DNA from: Salisediminibacterium halotolerans
GTDB taxonomy: Bacteria; Bacillota; Bacilli; Bacillales; Salisediminibacteriaceae
DNA: 64,000 nucleotides
Assembly: GCF_003814815.1 (NCBI RefSeq)
Contig: NZ_RKQQ01000007.1
Location: 62,001-126,000 of the forward strand
Reading direction: 5' to 3'
The notes under the pieces were generated by a model. The model was not told the origin of the DNA. It saw only the letters and a list, made by a program, of their open reading frames with translations, and made no database searches. Positions 54,941 to 63,121 of this stretch are shown piece after piece. Position numbers and translations under genes: made by a program. The stretch's first letter is position 1, and the number at the start of each line of letters is the position of its first letter.

Positions 54941-55930
54941 ATGACAGGAAAACGCTGGATAGCTTTAGGTGTTGCGGCAGTGCTGTTTTTATTTTCGACA
55001 GTCTTCACAGTATTGACGCAGCAACTCGGCAGTGAAGTAGATGACTTTATCGGCGCTCAAGGTATGGGGGTTAATGAAGAAACGATGCATGCAGGAACGG
55101 ACGCAGGGAAAATTGCAGTCGTACATATTGAAGGCATGCTGCAGGACACAGGCGGAGATGATTTTTTCTCTGTCGGTTATAATCACAGCCGTGTATTGAA
55201 TCAGCTTGACCGGGCTGCCGAAGACGGCGAGGTTCACGGGGTCGTTTTAAGAGTGAATACACCTGGCGGCGGTGTTGTTGAAAGTGATGAGATACATGAT
55301 CGGGTGCAAGCCATTCAAGATGATTACGGCAAGCCGGTTTATGTTTCGATGGGATCACAGGCCGCGAGCGGAGGCTATTATATCTCAGCTCCGGCCGAAA
55401 AAATATTCGCGAACGGACAAACGTTTACCGGTTCTCTAGGGGTGATCTTACAATCGTTTAATGTTTCCGAACTGGCAGAGGATCTAGGTATCGAGGCTGA
55501 AACGTTTACAAGCGGCGAACATAAAGATTTTTTATCTCCGTTCAGCGAATCGAATGAGGGTGAACAGGAGATAGCCGAAAGCATTATTGATGATGCGTAT
55601 GAACAATTTATCGATGTGATTGATGACGGGCGGGAGAACTTAACGCGCGATGAAGTGTATGAGTTAGCTGATGGGCGCATTTATACCGGGAACCAAGCCG
55701 CTGAGAACGGTTTGATTGATGATACCGGTCACTTAGAAGACGCTGTAGATTCTCTGCAAGAGGATCTTGACCGCGGTGATCTCTCAGTTGTGGAATACGT
55801 CGGAGGTTCGGGAATGCCGTCACTTTTCGGGTTTGCTCAGCAATTGTTCCCCGGTTCTGAACAGCGGCAGCTCGAATATATTTTACAGGACAATGACGGA
55901 GCAGAACTGATGTATTTGTATACGGAATGA
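54941..55930 (+). CDS. sppA: Signal peptide peptidase SppA
   Basis: SppA is a membrane-bound serine peptidase that degrades leftover signal peptides. The 329-residue chain has an N-terminal membrane helix (about residues 5-24), the substrate-binding VLRVNTPGGGVVESD stretch, the nucleophile Ser in SQAASGGYYIS (about 146) and the GSLGVIL loop. The general-base Lys is likely in the EHKDFLSPF region, following the Bacillus enzyme. GGAAGGAG precedes the ATG. Its stop is followed after ten bases by yteJ, the conserved sppA-yteJ pair. Confidence 0.93.
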   Translation: MTGKRWIALGVAAVLFLFSTVFTVLTQQLGSEVDDFIGAQGMGVNEETMHAGTDAGKIAVVHIEGMLQDTGGDDFFSVGYNHSRVLNQLDRAAEDGEVHGVVLRVNTPGGGVVESDEIHDRVQAIQDDYGKPVYVSMGSQAASGGYYISAPAEKIFANGQTFTGSLGVILQSFNVSELAEDLGIEAETFTSGEHKDFLSPFSESNEGEQEIAESIIDDAYEQFIDVIDDGRENLTRDEVYELADGRIYTGNQAAENGLIDDTGHLEDAVDSLQEDLDRGDLSVVEYVGGSGMPSLFGFAQQLFPGSEQRQLEYILQDNDGAELMYLYTE

Positions 55931-55940
55931 GGTGAATAAA

Positions 55941-56516
55941 ATGTCAGAAAATACGAAGCATGACTATGCGGCAGAGGAAAGACAAACAGACGGGCACGAA
56001 GAAACGGAACCTGCTCCGAAAGATACAGCAGCGGAAGAGCCGCTTTACTTTGCCGGTTTTTGGATGCGCTTTTGGGCGTATTTATTTGACTTGCTGATTG
56101 TCGTCAGTCTCAACGGCATTGTGCTTGGGTTGGGTTATTTTGCCGCGGATTTAGAAGCAGTAACGATCGGGGTATTTACATTGGCAGGAATTTTCACATC
56201 AGCTGTTTCGTTCGGTTATTTTACTGTGATGACCAAGCTGATAGGGCAGACACTGGGCAAGATGCTCTTCGGCTTGCGTGTAATAGCTCATGAAGATCGG
56301 GAGTTGACTTGGACGGATTGTCTTTTCCGTGAAGTTATCGGGCGCTACATTCACCAATCGCTCGTATTTACGAATTTGCTGTATTTAATCGTCGCATTTT
56401 CGCCGGATAAACGGGGGCTGCATGATCGAATCGGACATACGTGTGTTGTATTAGAGCCCCGTAAATCAAAGCGGACGGTCCGTCAAAGTGAAACGGGGGC
56501 AGCTCAGCCTGTATAA
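55941..56516 (+). CDS. yteJ: YteJ, RDD-family membrane protein
   Basis: This 191-residue protein has an acidic, soluble N-terminus (about 35 residues), then an RDD domain with three hydrophobic helices. RDD residues fall around FWMRFWAYLFDLLIV, with the Arg and Asp of the family, and in the C-terminal DKRGLHDRIGHTCVV. ATG at 55941 has GAGGTGA six bases upstream. It forms an operon with sppA; in B. subtilis YteJ modulates SppA and lantibiotic-type defence, which I infer here by context. Confidence 0.88.
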   Translation: MSENTKHDYAAEERQTDGHEETEPAPKDTAAEEPLYFAGFWMRFWAYLFDLLIVVSLNGIVLGLGYFAADLEAVTIGVFTLAGIFTSAVSFGYFTVMTKLIGQTLGKMLFGLRVIAHEDRELTWTDCLFREVIGRYIHQSLVFTNLLYLIVAFSPDKRGLHDRIGHTCVVLEPRKSKRTVRQSETGAAQPV

Positions 56517-56601
56517 CCGTCCGTTTCAGTCATTGTGAAAAGCGTTGTGAAATGTGATACGATAACAGGTGAAATGAACTTAAACAAGGAGGACATCAAG
56601 C

Positions 56602-57102
56602 ATGCCATCGATAACATTTAAAGAAACTCCTGTAACATTAATGGATTCTCCTGTACAAACAGGCGATACAGCACCGGATTTCACGGTTTTAGCGACCGAT
56701 TTATCAGAGGTGAGCTTATCTGATTTTAAAGGCAAGAAGAAATTGATCAGTGTCGTTCCTTCAATTGATACGGGGGTTTGCGATCAGCAGACACGCAGAT
56801 TTAATGAAGAAGCTGCTCAGCTGGAAGACGCTGAAGTGATCACAATCAGTGTGGATTTGCCGTTTGCGCAAAGACGCTGGTGCGCAGCAGCGGGAATTGA
56901 AAATGCGCACGTATTTTCCGATCACCGCGACCTTGATTTCGGGAAGAAATTCGGGGCAGCAATTAAAGAAATGCGCCTTTTAGCCCGTTCCATTTTTGTG
57001 GTTGACCGCAACGGGAAAGTATCCTACACAGAATATGTCCCGGAAGTGACAAATCATCCGGATTATGATGCAGCGATTGAAGCTGTAAAAGCAGCAGAAT
57101 AA
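56602..57102 (+). CDS. tpx: Thiol peroxidase Tpx
   Basis: Tpx is an atypical 2-Cys peroxiredoxin that reduces hydroperoxides with thioredoxin. The 166-residue chain has the peroxidatic Cys in SIDTGVCDQQTRRF (about residue 60) and the resolving Cys in RRWCAAAG (about 94). The Tpx-specific APDFTVLATDLSEVSL and LARSIFVVDRNGKV are present. GGAGG precedes the ATG. It stands alone between yteJ and ytxK and ends in a small terminator. Confidence 0.95.
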   Translation: MPSITFKETPVTLMDSPVQTGDTAPDFTVLATDLSEVSLSDFKGKKKLISVVPSIDTGVCDQQTRRFNEEAAQLEDAEVITISVDLPFAQRRWCAAAGIENAHVFSDHRDLDFGKKFGAAIKEMRLLARSIFVVDRNGKVSYTEYVPEVTNHPDYDAAIEAVKAAE

Positions 57103-57115
57103 CGGCTGAATAAAG

Positions 57116-57145
57116 GAAAGCATCTGTCAGGTGCTTTTCTTTTTG
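57116..57145 (+). terminator. Terminator after tpx
   Basis: AAAGCATC pairs with GGTGCTTT (one G-T pair) around TGTCA, followed by a T-rich run. Confidence 0.7.
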
Positions 57146-57173
57146 TGTTACAGAATAAAAAGGAGTGAAAATA

Positions 57174-58172
57174 ATGAGTGAATCGACTGCGACAGAAACG
57201 GTCTATTCAGTTTTAGATCGCGGCGCCCAAGAATTGCAAAACATTTACGGAATGCTTTACTTAGAGGCATTGAGCCTGATGGGGGAGAACCTCCGGACCG
57301 GCTCTGTTGAACAGCATCTGACTGAAGAGGCAACGAAAAAATTAAACGGATGGCTTACAGAGACAAATGAGTTGTCCGGAGTCACTGCCGAAGAATACCG
57401 CAAAGCGATGCAGCTCGCTGTTTTAAAAGGAATGAGAGAAGCGACCCAGCCTAATCATGCGATGACGCCGGATGCAGTCGGCTTGTTCATCGGTTTTCTC
57501 ACAGAAAAAATTCTCAGTTATGATGCGGCGCAGTCACCGCAGATTACTGATTTAGCTTGCGGTTCGGGAAATTTATTGACCGCAGTCATGAATCAAGTGT
57601 CGAAACCGGCGATTGGCACCGGTGTGGAAGCAGATGAAACGCTGGCAAACTTAGCTTATGTGAATGCGCGGCTGCAGGGAAAGCAAGCAGAGATCGTCCA
57701 TGATGACAGCGTGAAAATGCAGATTGACAGCGAAGCGGACATTGCCGTAGCTGATCTGCCGCTCGGATACTATCCTGATGCTGAGGCAGCGAGCGGATAT
57801 GAGCTGAAAGCTGAGGACGGACTGTCTTTTGTGCACCACCTGTTAATTGAAAAAAGTATCCGGTCGTTAAAAGCAGGCGGTTTTGCAATATTTCTCGTAC
57901 CTAACCAGATTTTTCAGGCAGATGAAACAGGTTCTTTGCACAGTTTTGTAAAAAACAGTTCGATGATTTATGCATTTTTGCAGCTTCCGGATACGATGTT
58001 TAAGTCAAAAGATCTAGCGAAAAGCATTTTAGTTGTCCGTAAACATCAGCCCGGCATTCAACCGCCTCAGCAAGCTTTGTTGGCTGAATTGCCGTCGTTT
58101 TCAAAGGAAGCTTCGCTTCAAGACATGACGCTGCGAATTTCTGCGTGGTTCGATGAGCATTTGAGTTCATAG
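57174..58172 (+). CDS. ytxK: YtxK, N6-adenine methylase-like protein with altered catalytic motif
   Basis: This 332-residue protein resembles type I restriction M subunits. The SAM-binding motif TDLACGSGNLLTAV is at about residues 120-135, and the motif IV position, normally NPPY or NPPF, reads ADLPLGYYP. The B. subtilis YtxK carries the same kind of change as I recall, so DNA methylation by the standard mechanism is unlikely. AAAAGGAG lies eight bases before the ATG at 57174. The place before ackA is conserved. No specificity or restriction subunit adjoins. Its function is unknown. Confidence 0.88.
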   Translation: MSESTATETVYSVLDRGAQELQNIYGMLYLEALSLMGENLRTGSVEQHLTEEATKKLNGWLTETNELSGVTAEEYRKAMQLAVLKGMREATQPNHAMTPDAVGLFIGFLTEKILSYDAAQSPQITDLACGSGNLLTAVMNQVSKPAIGTGVEADETLANLAYVNARLQGKQAEIVHDDSVKMQIDSEADIAVADLPLGYYPDAEAASGYELKAEDGLSFVHHLLIEKSIRSLKAGGFAIFLVPNQIFQADETGSLHSFVKNSSMIYAFLQLPDTMFKSKDLAKSILVVRKHQPGIQPPQQALLAELPSFSKEASLQDMTLRISAWFDEHLSS

Positions 58173-58370
58173 CAGCTTAAATGAAAAAACATATTGCGGG
58201 GGGAAACGAAAAGAATCAGCGGCGAATCGAACGGTTGACAAAAGTCTGTATTACAGTTTATTTGTCCTTTTTGGAACAGATTAGTTCCTTTGATACCCTG
58301 TGAAAAAAAGATTTCTTTAAGTATCTAATTTTTTGTTATATAAATAGTTAAAAGATTTGTAGGACAGATC

Positions 58371-58399
58371 TTGCATTCTTTTTTCGCTAATGGTTTAAT
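58371..58399 (+). promoter_or_regulatory. Candidate sigma-A promoter for ackA
   Basis: TTGCAT and TTTAAT are separated by 17 bases, with TG one base before the -10 box. This lies 64 bases before ackA. The rest of the 290-base gap 58173-58462 is AT-rich, and I see no gene or convincing cre site in it. Confidence 0.55.
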
Positions 58400-58462
58400 T
58401 ATTAGTGATCAGGAAAAAGAGATATTAAGATAGACGAAAAGAAAAAAGGAGCGAATTATACC

Positions 58463-59656
58463 ATGTCTAAGATTATGGCGATTAATGCAGGCAGTTCCTC
58501 GCTTAAATTTCAGCTGTTGCAAATGCCGGAAGAAGAAATTTTAACGAAAGGTATTGTTGAACGGATCGGCATCAGTGATTCGGTTTTCACGATTGAAGTG
58601 GATGGCGAGAAAAAGAAAGATGTCCGTGATATTAACGATCATTCAGAAGCAGTCAAGATATTGCTAGATAAACTGACGGAATTCAACATTATTTCCTCGC
58701 TGGATGAAATCCAGGGGATCGGTCACCGTGTTGTTCACGGCGGTGAAAAATTCAATCAGTCTGTTTATATTACCGATGATGTGATTAAAGGCATTGAAGA
58801 AGTTTCTGAGCTTGCTCCGCTGCATAACCCGGCGAATTTAGTCGGTATTCGCGCCTTTCGTGAAATACTGCCAAATGTCCCGTCTGTCGCTGTTTTTGAC
58901 ACGGCATTTCACCAGACGATGCCTGAAGATTCGTATCTGTACAGTCTGCCTTATGAATATTATGAAAAATACGGCATTCGCAAGTATGGATTCCACGGCA
59001 CATCGCACAAGTATGTTTCGGAACGCGCCGCTGAAATGCTCGGACGTCCGATTGAAAATTTGCGGCTGATTTCTTGTCACTTAGGTAACGGAGCCAGTAT
59101 CGCTGCGATTGAAGGCGGTAAATCGATCGATACCTCGATGGGCTTCACCCCGCTTGCCGGGGTGACGATGGGAACACGTTCCGGAAACATCGATCCGGCT
59201 CTTATTCCGTTTATCATGCAAAAAGCAGATAAAACGGCTGAAGAAGTGTTGCAAGTTCTGAACAAAGAGAGCGGAATGCTTGCTTTGTCCGGATTTTCCA
59301 GCGATTTGCGCGATATCGAATTAAAAGCTGAAGACGGCCACCGCCGTGCGCAGCTTGCATTAAATGTATTCACATCGCGTATTCATAAATACATCGGATC
59401 TTATGCGACGCGGATGAATGGTGTAGATGCCGTTATTTTCACAGCAGGAATCGGAGAAAACAGCGATACCATCCGGGCCCGTGTATTGCACGGACTGGAA
59501 TTTATGGGGATTTACTGGGACCCTGCATTAAATAAAATTCGCGGTCAAGAAGCGTTTATCAATTATCCGCATTCCCCGGTAAAAGTTCTTGTCATTCCGA
59601 CTGATGAAGAAGTTGTTATCGCCCGCGATACAGTGAAATACGGACTGTCCAACTAG
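58463..59656 (+). CDS. ackA: Acetate kinase
   Basis: This enzyme interconverts acetyl phosphate and ADP with acetate and ATP in overflow metabolism. The 397-residue ASKHA-fold protein starts [16 protein letters not shown] and has the acetate-kinase motif [11 protein letters not shown] (about 86). It also has [10 protein letters not shown] and a late FTAGIGENS loop (about 325). AAAGGAG precedes the ATG. It forms a single unit with its own promoter and a bidirectional terminator. In B. subtilis CcpA activates ackA; no good cre was found here. Confidence 0.96.
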   Translation: MSKIMAINAGSSSLKFQLLQMPEEEILTKGIVERIGISDSVFTIEVDGEKKKDVRDINDHSEAVKILLDKLTEFNIISSLDEIQGIGHRVVHGGEKFNQSVYITDDVIKGIEEVSELAPLHNPANLVGIRAFREILPNVPSVAVFDTAFHQTMPEDSYLYSLPYEYYEKYGIRKYGFHGTSHKYVSERAAEMLGRPIENLRLISCHLGNGASIAAIEGGKSIDTSMGFTPLAGVTMGTRSGNIDPALIPFIMQKADKTAEEVLQVLNKESGMLALSGFSSDLRDIELKAEDGHRRAQLALNVFTSRIHKYIGSYATRMNGVDAVIFTAGIGENSDTIRARVLHGLEFMGIYWDPALNKIRGQEAFINYPHSPVKVLVIPTDEEVVIARDTVKYGLSN

Positions 59657-59666
59657 GCAGAACAAT

Positions 59667-59706
59667 AAACAATCTCCCTAGACGAAAACGTCTCGGGAGA
59701 TTGTTT
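59667..59706. terminator. Bidirectional terminator after ackA
   Basis: AAACAATCTCCC-AGACG pairs with CGTCT-GGGAGATTGTTT, with a central T-C mismatch. It serves ackA and the convergent small gene. Confidence 0.85.
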
Positions 59707-60041
59707 TAGTTTTTCGCACGTTGTTTTACTTGAATGTTTTCCCCTGTGCGGTACCATATCCATAAATCTGTAATCACAGAAGCGCGCTCAGAGATTTCCT
59801 CATTTAAGCGGCAGCTCCGATCAAAATCTGTCTCTTCATAGAGGCGTTGCTGTTTTTCGTTAATTTCTTCTTCGATTTCACGGATGCGTGCAGGAATGTC
59901 ACCGCGCGAATGTTCCCATTGATAAAGGACCTCTTCTTGTATATCCCGCGGATAAGCATCCCACGAAGCAGATAACGCCGGAATCTGAATTCCTAATCTG
60001 AGGTTAAAGTGAAACGGGACGTTCATGAATCTGATCAGCAT
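59706..60041 (-). CDS. Uncharacterised small protein (111 aa)
   Basis: I do not recognise this protein. It is soluble and strongly helical, with Glu/Arg-rich heptads in the middle (REIEEEINEKQQRLYEETD) that suggest a coiled coil. Tryptophans occur near both ends (SASWDAYP, LWIWYRTGE). It starts eight bases after the universal stress gene on the same strand, so the two are probably co-transcribed and co-regulated. The start is uncertain: the ATG at 60041 abuts GGAAGG, and an ATG at 60026 lacks a good site. Confidence 0.6.
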   Translation of the reverse strand: MLIRFMNVPFHFNLRLGIQIPALSASWDAYPRDIQEEVLYQWEHSRGDIPARIREIEEEINEKQQRLYEETDFDRSCRLNEEISERASVITDLWIWYRTGENIQVKQRAKN

Positions 60042-60049
60042 CCTTCCGC

Positions 60050-60514
60050 TTAACGGTCTTTTTCACCCTCGGCTGCATCGGAACGGACAATTAATACATC
60101 GCAAGCAGCATGACGGGTTATGTGCTCGGAAACACTGCCGATTAAAAATCGCTCTACAGCGTTCAGTCCGGTTGCGCCGGTAACAATTAAGTCAACCTCA
60201 TATTTTCGTGCTACATCTTTGGCAATTTTCACTTTTGGCGAACCGTAATCCAAAATGAGCGTAACATCAGTCAACCCCTCTTCCAGTGCCTGCTCTTTGT
60301 ATTCTTCTAGCATCTCTCGGGCGTAATTTTCTGCTTCAGAGAAGATTGTCCGGTCATAATGTTCTACTGAGGCAAAGGTTCGCGTGTCTACCACATGAGT
60401 TAATAATAATTTCGCATCATGATCTTTGGCCAATAGAGCTGCTTTTTTGAACGCGCGCTTAGCTTCCTTGGATCCGTCGACGGCTACGAGAATGTTGTTG
60501 TAACGAATAGTCAT
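60050..60514 (-). CDS. Universal stress protein, UspA family
   Basis: This 154-residue UspA-fold protein has the N-terminal ILVAVDGSKEAKRAF and the ATP-binding pattern GATGLNAVERFLIGSVSEHI (G-2X-G-9X-G-S, about residues 115-134). It is likely a nucleotide-binding stress protein that dimerises. AGGAGG precedes the ATG. A TATAAT box lies upstream (near 60560 on the minus strand), without a convincing -35. It leads a two-gene unit with the small coiled-coil protein. B. subtilis YxiE and NhaX are related; an exact match cannot be made by eye. Confidence 0.88.
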   Translation of the reverse strand: MTIRYNNILVAVDGSKEAKRAFKKAALLAKDHDAKLLLTHVVDTRTFASVEHYDRTIFSEAENYAREMLEEYKEQALEEGLTDVTLILDYGSPKVKIAKDVARKYEVDLIVTGATGLNAVERFLIGSVSEHITRHAACDVLIVRSDAAEGEKDR

Positions 60515-60627
60515 GTGAGGGGCCTCCTTTTATTTAATTAAATGACTTACACTGTCATTATAACAAATTTTCGGAAAAATCACGAGACATCTCAAAAACA
60601 GGTCTTTAGAACTACAAGCCGTATGTT

Positions 60628-60657
60628 TTTACAAATCCGCTTCTGCAAACGTATAAT
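60628..60657 (+). promoter_or_regulatory. Sigma-A promoter for ytkK
   Basis: TTTACA and TATAAT are separated by 18 bases, 50 bases before the ytkK start. Confidence 0.65.
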
Positions 60658-60706
60658 TAAAGCAGTTTCTATCTAAATGCCGAAGTAACAGTAAAGAGGT
60701 GATTGT

Positions 60707-61465
60707 ATGCCGCACGCTGTCATCACAGCAGGGGTTAAAGGACTAGGAAAAATGATTTCTGAAGCATTTCTCGAGAACGGGTACGATGTCACGGTTCAAT
60801 ATCGATCAAATGACGGTACAGTTGAAAAGCTTAAAGAAGAATGGATTAATTATGAAACAAATGTTCAGTTTGTCAACGGAGATATCGAACAGAAAGACGA
60901 TATTCACAAGCTGGCGGAGGAAGCGCAAAAGTTCAGGCCGACGATTGATGTGCTCGTCTGTAATGCAGGTCCGTATATTTTCGAGCGGAAAAAATTGATC
61001 GAATACGATGATGAGGAATGGGATCGTATGGTGAACGGGAATTTGTCATCTGCCTTTTATTTATTTCAGGCTTTTATACCGATTATGCGAAAGCAGCAAT
61101 TTGGACGAATCATCACATTCGGTTTTCAAGAATCCAATCAAACGCCTGCATGGAAGTATCGTTCGGCTTTTGCAGCAGCGAAGACCGGGTTGACGTCTTT
61201 AACAAAGACGGTTTCAATTGAAGAAGCCGAAAACGGCATTACAGCAAACATGATATGCCCGGGGAAAATCACGGGAGATATGAAAGAAGCTTCGATTGAA
61301 GCAGGGAAGCTGCAGCTTGACAGTGAAACACCGGTCGGACGTCCCGGAACAGGCGGTGATATCGCGAGGACAGTTCTTTTTCTCGCTGATCAGCAAGCGG
61401 ACCTGATTACAGGGGCGGTTATTGAAGTGACGGGAGGCGTTGATGTTTTGCACCGTTATCGGTAA
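60707..61465 (+). CDS. ytkK: YtkK-like short-chain dehydrogenase with Phe at the catalytic Tyr position
   Basis: This 252-residue SDR-fold protein has the nucleotide loop [12 protein letters not shown] (about residues 6-17), the NAG motif VCNAGPYIF (about 86-94) and a C-terminal [10 protein letters not shown]. The usual catalytic YxxxK reads FAAAK (SAFAAAKTG, about 154-162), and the codon is TTT. The catalytic Tyr is therefore missing, and oxidoreductase activity by the standard mechanism is doubtful. A Tyr three residues earlier might compensate. AAAGAGGTG precedes the ATG. The position before ytkL matches B. subtilis. Confidence 0.85.
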   Translation: MPHAVITAGVKGLGKMISEAFLENGYDVTVQYRSNDGTVEKLKEEWINYETNVQFVNGDIEQKDDIHKLAEEAQKFRPTIDVLVCNAGPYIFERKKLIEYDDEEWDRMVNGNLSSAFYLFQAFIPIMRKQQFGRIITFGFQESNQTPAWKYRSAFAAAKTGLTSLTKTVSIEEAENGITANMICPGKITGDMKEASIEAGKLQLDSETPVGRPGTGGDIARTVLFLADQQADLITGAVIEVTGGVDVLHRYR

Positions 61466-61542
61466 AAAAGATGAATAACAATCAGCTTGAAAGGGTACAC
61501 CGACTACGGAACAAATTTTTGATAAAAGGAGCGGAATTGAGA

Positions 61543-62226
61543 ATGAAGCTTTCTTTTCACGGACATTCTGTAGTAAAAGTGATTACAAACGGACAAACGA
61601 TTTTGATTGATCCCTACTTGACAGGCAACGGTGCAACCGATTTAAATGCGCAAGAGGAAAACCCGGATGTGATTTTACTGACGCACGGGCATAACGATCA
61701 TGTCGGCGATACCGTTGAAATCGCGAAAAAGAGCGGCGCTCTCGTAGTCGCGCCTTTTGAACTTGCCACGTATCTCGGATGGCAAGGCGTGGATGCTCAT
61801 CCGATGCATATCGGCGGTTCGCACACATTCGATTTCGGCACAGTTAAATTGACCCAGGCTTTTCACGGGTCTTCGTATACTGAAGCTGATAATGAGAAGA
61901 TCGTTTATACCGGAATGCCCGCGGGAATCTTATTGATGGCTGAAGGCCAAACTGTTTTCCACGCCGGTGATACAGCGCTCTTTTCAGATATGAAAATGTA
62001 CGGTGAACAGCATAAGATTGATTTGGCGTTCTTACCAATCGGCGACAATTTTACGATGGGACCGGATGATGCATTGTTGGCAGCAAAGTGGCTCCAAGCG
62101 AAGAAAGTTGTTCCGATCCACTACGATACGTTCCCGCTGATTGAACAGGACGGCGAAGCTTTTGCGGCAAAAGTGAACCCGGGAGACGGGATTCCGATGA
62201 AAGCCGGAGATGAAATTGAATTATAA
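61543..62226 (+). CDS. ytkL: YtkL, UPF0173 metallo-beta-lactamase-fold hydrolase
   Basis: This 227-residue MBL-fold protein starts [11 protein letters not shown] and has the dizinc motif [11 protein letters not shown] (about residues 46-56). Further ligands are in PMHIGGSH and [13 protein letters not shown], and a late PIHYDTFP. The UPF0173 family is conserved across Firmicutes; its substrate is unknown to me. ATG at 61543 gives the family N-terminus; the frame continues upstream to 61471 across AAAGGAG. It is followed by a bidirectional hairpin. Confidence 0.9.
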   Translation: MKLSFHGHSVVKVITNGQTILIDPYLTGNGATDLNAQEENPDVILLTHGHNDHVGDTVEIAKKSGALVVAPFELATYLGWQGVDAHPMHIGGSHTFDFGTVKLTQAFHGSSYTEADNEKIVYTGMPAGILLMAEGQTVFHAGDTALFSDMKMYGEQHKIDLAFLPIGDNFTMGPDDALLAAKWLQAKKVVPIHYDTFPLIEQDGEAFAAKVNPGDGIPMKAGDEIEL

Positions 62227-62232
62227 AAAACT

Positions 62233-62269
62233 GTGCCGGAGATCTTTAAGGATCATAGATCTCCGGCAC
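62233..62269. terminator. Terminator overlapping the lipoprotein gene end
   Basis: A perfect 13-bp stem (GTGCCGGAGATCT / AGATCTCCGGCAC) has an 11-base loop. The stop and last codons of the convergent lipoprotein gene lie inside it. Confidence 0.8.
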
Positions 62270-62932
62270 TTCTTCGTCATATTCTTCTTCCATGTAGGTT
62301 AAAACTTCTTCATCAAACTCTTGGCGCAGAAAAACGCCGTTTACATAGTCACTGGCCTCCTGCTCGTATTCCTCGAGCAGTGTAGGAATCAGACGCTGCC
62401 AAATAACCGTCCGTTCAACATGATCACGATCAAACTCGGTCATGAATTCTTCGATCGTTTTATCAAGCGAAGCGGACATTCCTTTTATAATCGGCGGCAT
62501 GCTGTCTTGATAGACTTGTACATTGTATTCTGCTTGCTGTTTGATCATCTCCTCAGAAATGGTGACATCGTATTCATCTTCGGCGTATTTGCGCCAAGCT
62601 TTTTCATAACTTTGCCGATCAAGAGCCAACTGGAGGATTTCTTCCTCATCCCAATCCTCTTCGAACTCGTGTTTTTGAATATAATAACGGATGAACCATT
62701 TTTTTAGTTCATCATCCTCGTTTGCGTCCTCGAGCAGATAAGCGCGGTTATTAAATAACGTGACCGCCCGATCGGTCAAGTCTCGATAATCTTCGGCTGA
62801 AAGCGGGGGCTGTTGATCGCTGAATGATGACTCCGGCTGATCCACTTCGACTTCCGGAGGAGTGGGCTCGCTCCCGGAAGTGCATGCTTGAAGCATTAGT
62901 AAAAATAAAACAACGGGCAAGAATCGGTGCAT
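62246..62932 (-). CDS. Putative lipoprotein, acidic and helical (228 aa)
   Basis: The N-terminus is a lipoprotein signal peptide: hydrophobic FLPVVLFLLMLQAC with Cys at about residue 17, as in the LxxC lipobox. A Pro/Glu/Ser linker (about 18-45) and a helical, very acidic domain with many Glu, Asp, Trp and Tyr residues follow. The helical domain vaguely recalls the N-terminal part of SurA-like or PrsA-like proteins, but no parvulin motif is present. I do not assign a function. It stands alone between convergent ytkL and divergent ytoI. Confidence 0.7.
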   Translation of the reverse strand: MHRFLPVVLFLLMLQACTSGSEPTPPEVEVDQPESSFSDQQPPLSAEDYRDLTDRAVTLFNNRAYLLEDANEDDELKKWFIRYYIQKHEFEEDWDEEEILQLALDRQSYEKAWRKYAEDEYDVTISEEMIKQQAEYNVQVYQDSMPPIIKGMSASLDKTIEEFMTEFDRDHVERTVIWQRLIPTLLEEYEQEASDYVNGVFLRQEFDEEVLTYMEEEYDEEVPEIYDP

Positions 62933-63029
62933 CCGGATGAACTCCTCTCAGAAAAATCGTTTCTCTGTTTCATTGTAGATCAGCAGCCGCCTATATGAAA
63001 TAGTCGCATAGGCAGAATCTGAAAAGAAC

Positions 63030-63058
63030 TTGAAGAATTGGCTGAAGATGATTATACT
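63030..63058 (+). promoter_or_regulatory. Sigma-A promoter for ytoI
   Basis: TTGAAG and TATACT are separated by 17 bases, 64 bases before the ytoI start. Confidence 0.65.
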
Positions 63059-63121
63059 TGTCTTAGTACAGTGACGGAAAATAGAAGAAACAGTTTAATG
63101 AAATGAGGAGTGAATCTGCTT

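Noticed and set aside
58173-58462. A cre site for CcpA upstream of ackA
   Set aside because: No stretch matched the TGNAANCGNTNNCA pattern well enough. Some sites may be too degenerate to see by eye.
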